A stretch of DNA of 64,000 nucleotides from positions 1 through 64,000 of the forward strand of contig JALGZK010000004.1 in NCBI GenBank assembly GCA_025774935.1, written 5' to 3'. Made by a program: the position numbers and the translations under genes. The notes below the pieces were generated by a model. That model did no database searches and was not told the DNA's origin. It was given only the letters and a program-made list of their open reading frames with translations. The stretch's first letter is position 1. Every line of letters begins with the position of its first letter. Of the stretch, positions 62,601 to 64,000 are shown piece after piece. Source of the DNA: a bacterium. Lineage in GTDB: Bacteria; Joyebacterota; Joyebacteria; Joyebacterales; Joyebacteraceae.

Positions 62601-63085
62601 ACGTATTGGACCGGATGGACCGCCACCGTCGCGATCGGGCGGCCCGAGATGTTCCCGGTGCCGAGCAGCACGCACGGGGTCGCCGGATAGGGCGTCTCGG
62701 ACGAATAGACCGCCGCGTCGGGATCCACCCACCGTGCGAGCTCGGGACGGGAGAGGGGAACCTGCGGCTGCGTGGGCCGGACATCGTACAGGCCGTCGAG
62801 CTCGGTCGAGGAGCGGACGAACGCCTCGGCGCCGACCGCGACCGTCCCTTCGGGCAGGACGAACCGAACGTACTCGACGGGAAGCTCGGGGCTGCCTTCC
62901 TCGACCGTCGAGGAAGCGCCAGCGAGCCTCACTGTGACGTAGCCGCCGATCTCGTCGGTCTCGACGTCGGCGGCGCTCGTGTGCACGGTGTGCGAGAGTG
63001 GGGGAGTCGCGGCGAAGACGGGCGCTGCCAGAACCAGGAACGCACCGACCGCGCACAAACATGTCCGGAGCCCGAACAGGCGCAT
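59684..63085 (-). CDS. gingipain-like C25 cysteine protease
   Basis: An 1133-residue secreted protease, a paralogue of the downstream gene. Signal LCAVGAFLVLAAPVFA, propeptide-like domain (PELPVEYVRFVLPEG, ATPCVLLGTGNISGRPIATV), then the C25 domain: EYLIITYPSYVSSFQVLADW, TTWVLLGGDTNRVPAR, VNHVGHAYYN (His459) and YSIGCWPAAID (Cys494), dyad intact. Next an Ig-like region, a fibronectin III-like segment (about 700-790), a second Rossmann/GATase-like fold (ILLWDADDGDTPFDGIGDDY, LVIYLGGVVNFGD), and a FlgD/T9SS-like sorting domain (NAPNPFNPATSIRFSV, SGIYFYRLSVDG, SRKMVLLK). ATG 63085 follows AAGGAGGATTCAA and a strong promoter with a short leader. Confidence 0.9.
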   Translation of the reverse strand: MRLFGLRTCLCAVGAFLVLAAPVFAATPPLSHTVHTSAADVETDEIGGYVTVRLAGASSTVEEGSPELPVEYVRFVLPEGTVAVGAEAFVRSSTELDGLYDVRPTQPQVPLSRPELARWVDPDAAVYSSETPYPATPCVLLGTGNISGRPIATVAVHPVQYVPAARKLIVNETIEITLALEVAPGRARVPSSRSESAQRALDRRLSSLVVNDEDVPTAALRGPRTAEAEYLIITYPSYVSSFQVLADWKEQKGLTTEIVTTDWIYANYSGVDNQEKVRNCIIDYYENYGTTWVLLGGDTNRVPARTVFAINTDAGNDEIRCDLYYADLDGTWNADGDGKWGEVNQDEVDMYADVFVGRAPVDTSTEATRFVTKVLTYEGAPGGSTLHSDYQLDMLFLAEVLWSEPWTDGGICKDMIDDDSVPAQFDPITKLYQTNGQLTRSQTMGNLNAGQNIVNHVGHAYYNVMSIGSSALYTSDMNALSNAPRYGIWYSIGCWPAAIDYNCIAEGWMNSPGGGGVAFVGNSRFGWGSPGNPGYGTSDRFDREFFHQLFNEGLHRIGMANAAHKDAYVVEAHNSGYTRYCLYELNLLGDPEMRVWTDEPLPAVANHPDTVPLGEHTFLVIVSREGEPVPEATVFLTGGDVNVLATTDEFGIATLLPDPAVEGDLTLTVTGQGVLPYTTTVVAVNDPPVLTPPAAVDELTLADPFDLGGIVALDWTPYDPPADFAFYSVYRSTEAFTDVSGMTPIESGLLMADVKEWDDTTAEPGQSYHYAVTATDLTGGEDSAVDSEGPIAGTVNSRILLWDADDGDTPFDGIGDDYTPNDGTERAWVEALDSIGELYTIKETLPADLSPFELVIYLGGVVNFGDPEANARMTDDEATALTAYVDGGGSLYVEEPNFGSAYSAGGTPATIELWNRFHASFEVGCNFSTGNVASVAGQSGTTSDGMSFVYDHQNLPDQFVGIVAPDGEPGSSLLWKDQDLNDRGCVYVDPVSGGRLYMVPILLGGVSDAGHPSTRLEYVTRLLDETELIGTSGVEGDYAGRANWLGQNAPNPFNPATSIRFSVAHQGAHVTLAIYDVTGRLVRELVNEPTPAGEHLARWDGRSSSGRPVSSGIYFYRLSVDGWTDSRKMVLLK

Positions 63086-63393
63086 TTGAATCCTCCTTAC
63101 TCCGGGTTCACTACGGTGTAATTCGCTTTATGGCTACATTTTAACGCAAATGGACGTCTTGGTCAAGAAGCGACTGAGCGGCTGCTCAGGAGAACCGCCG
63201 GAAGCCCCTTGGGGCGGGGCTCCCGGACCGCGCCCGACGGAGCACCAGGAGGCGGAAGCACGAGCCCGACGCCGCAAACGCGGACGCGGCGCGCCACGCA
63301 GTGCCCTCGCTCGAGGTCCGCGCGGGCGCGCCGCGCCCGTGTCCACATCGCTGTCGGTCCGGCAGCCGGGCGGCCTGCCCGGGACCCGAACCG
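63086..63393. other. 308-base intergenic region
   Basis: Holds the promoter and short leader of the second C25 protease (63086-63166), then GC-rich sequence with hairpins (for example GGAAGCCCC-like / GGGGCTCC at 63194-63217 and CGGGCG / CGCCCG near 63323-63339) that may terminate the gene ending at 63394. No gene is seen. Confidence 0.45.
63138..63166 (-). promoter_or_regulatory. sigma70-like promoter for the second C25 protease
   Basis: Minus strand: TTGACC (63166-63161), 17 bases, TAAAAT (63143-63138), 5/6 matches each. Start near 63131, 46 bases before ATG 63085; the surrounding sequence is unusually AT-rich for this window. Confidence 0.68.
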
Positions 63394-64000
63394 CTATCTA
63401 TAGAAGGACTTGATCCGGCCCCACGACGCCTCGTCGACCGCGCTCTCATCAACGCCTTCGAACCACGTGTCGTCGAGGTTGATGCCGGCTCCTCCCGCCG
63501 AACCGGGTCCGCAGCCGTTCTCGGTGGTGAAGAACGTGAGCTTGTACTGGACCTCGATCTGCCTCGCATCGGGCAAGAGCTCGGTGAGGTCCTCACCGTC
63601 GAAGCCTGACGTGCCCCACCCGTCGCAGCCGCCGAAGTCGCCCCACCAGGAGCCCAGAGAGAGCCAGTCGCCGCCGTTGAAGCGTACCGCGTTGTGCCAG
63701 TAGTCGTTGTCGACCGTGGGCACCTCGGCGTGGATGGCCATCCTGAGGGTGCAAGTGACCGCCCCGGTGATGTTAGCGGGGGGCGTGATCACGGAGTTGT
63801 TGAGATTCGGAGGGATCAGCGACGTGTCGGCGTCGTCCCCGCACCACCAGCTGTGGGGCGGGCTGTAGGACGAGCAGTTGTCGACCACGACGTGCCACCA
63901 GTCGCCCCACTGCACGCTGGGCACCGACGGCACGCAGAGCCCTCCTGACTCCACGTCGTCGAAGAAGTAGTTCTGGGACGTGTAGAAGTCGAAGATCCTG
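63394..64000 (-). CDS. carboxyl end of a large secreted protein (partial)
   Basis: The frame is open through the window edge; the visible 201 codons begin IFDFYTSQNYFFDDVESGG and end GRIKSFYR, with the stop at 63394. The segment is rich in Trp, Gly, Asp and Cys (VQWGDWWHVVVDNCSS, GDWLSLGSWWGDFGGCDGWG, YKLTFFTTENGCGPG), suggesting a secreted, disulfide-bearing beta-sandwich that may bind ligand through aromatic residues. Unlike its neighbours it lacks the FlgD/T9SS-like domain and instead finishes DEASWGRIKSFYR. Function not assignable; the 5' end lies outside the window. Confidence 0.7.
   Translation of the reverse strand, partial: RIFDFYTSQNYFFDDVESGGLCVPSVPSVQWGDWWHVVVDNCSSYSPPHSWWCGDDADTSLIPPNLNNSVITPPANITGAVTCTLRMAIHAEVPTVDNDYWHNAVRFNGGDWLSLGSWWGDFGGCDGWGTSGFDGEDLTELLPDARQIEVQYKLTFFTTENGCGPGSAGGAGINLDDTWFEGVDESAVDEASWGRIKSFYR

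Noticed and set aside
1-64000. tRNA, rRNA, CRISPR arrays, insertion sequences, prophage genes
   Set aside because: Intergenic stretches were read for T-loop-like motifs, regular spaced repeats, transposase motifs and terminal repeats; none was found.

Overview
This window looks like a piece of a GC-rich (roughly 65 percent) Gram-negative (diderm) bacterial chromosome, probably from an uncultured candidate phylum near the FCB superphylum (Eisenbacteria, Krumholzibacteriota and Latescibacterota come to mind). The basis is: lipobox signal peptides; an outer-membrane beta-barrel protein; four large secreted proteins sharing a C-terminal FlgD/T9SS-type-A-like sorting domain (NP-F/A-NP, D-x-x-GR-x-V, SG-x-YFYRL, terminal K-M-V-L-L-K-like end); and frequent GTG/TTG starts behind GGAGG-type ribosome binding sites. 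The phylum is an inference. There are no rRNA or tRNA genes, CRISPR arrays, insertion sequences or phage genes that I can see.

Layout. 1-4.5 kb (minus): a PutP-like symporter interrupted by an in-frame TAA, its 31-residue membrane partner peptide, and a secreted metallophosphoesterase. 4.7-6.4 kb (plus): a DUF4386 membrane protein and an unknown soluble protein. 6.5-8.8 kb (minus): a surface protein of the type annotated carbohydrate-binding family V/XII. 9.3-13.8 kb (plus): a radical SAM/SPASM protein, a small beta-barrel protein and a secreted double beta-helix protein. 13.9-41.4 kb (plus): a long run of tightly packed housekeeping-type genes: nitroreductases, tautomerase, PEBP lipoprotein, dihydroorotate-dehydrogenase-like flavoprotein, MacB-like ABC pair, Tag glycosylase, methyltransferases, uridine-kinase-like P-loop protein, M55 and M48 peptidases, MATE exporter, PLP dehydratase, 2-hydroxyacid dehydrogenase, two GIN-domain proteins, RsbU-type phosphatase, APH-type kinase, S9 peptidase, beta-lactamase-like hydrolase, a CYTH-GNAT fusion and a double GNAT protein. 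41.5-52.1 kb (minus): an efflux operon (HlyD adaptor, ATPase, two different FtsX-type permeases), an eIF2B-like sugar-phosphate isomerase, L-lysine 6-transaminase and a four-gene membrane module built around a DUF6754 protein. 52.5-54.4 kb (plus): an ABC-F ATPase. 54.6-64 kb (minus): two gingipain-like C25 cysteine proteases with intact His/Cys dyads and the 3' end of another secreted protein.

Most striking points. (1) The DUF6754 module (41528-45046) is a compact, functionally undescribed membrane complex candidate. (2) Several monocistronic or operon-leading genes have good sigma70-like promoters (TTGAC-type boxes, 17-18 base spacers, TATAAT-type boxes) followed by a leader carrying a strong hairpin before the ribosome binding site. 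At the C25 protease gene this hairpin is a full intrinsic terminator, which suggests transcription attenuation or a small RNA. (3) There is a CYTH-GNAT fusion with an internal ribosome binding site and start. All functional calls come from motif recognition by eye; no search was run.
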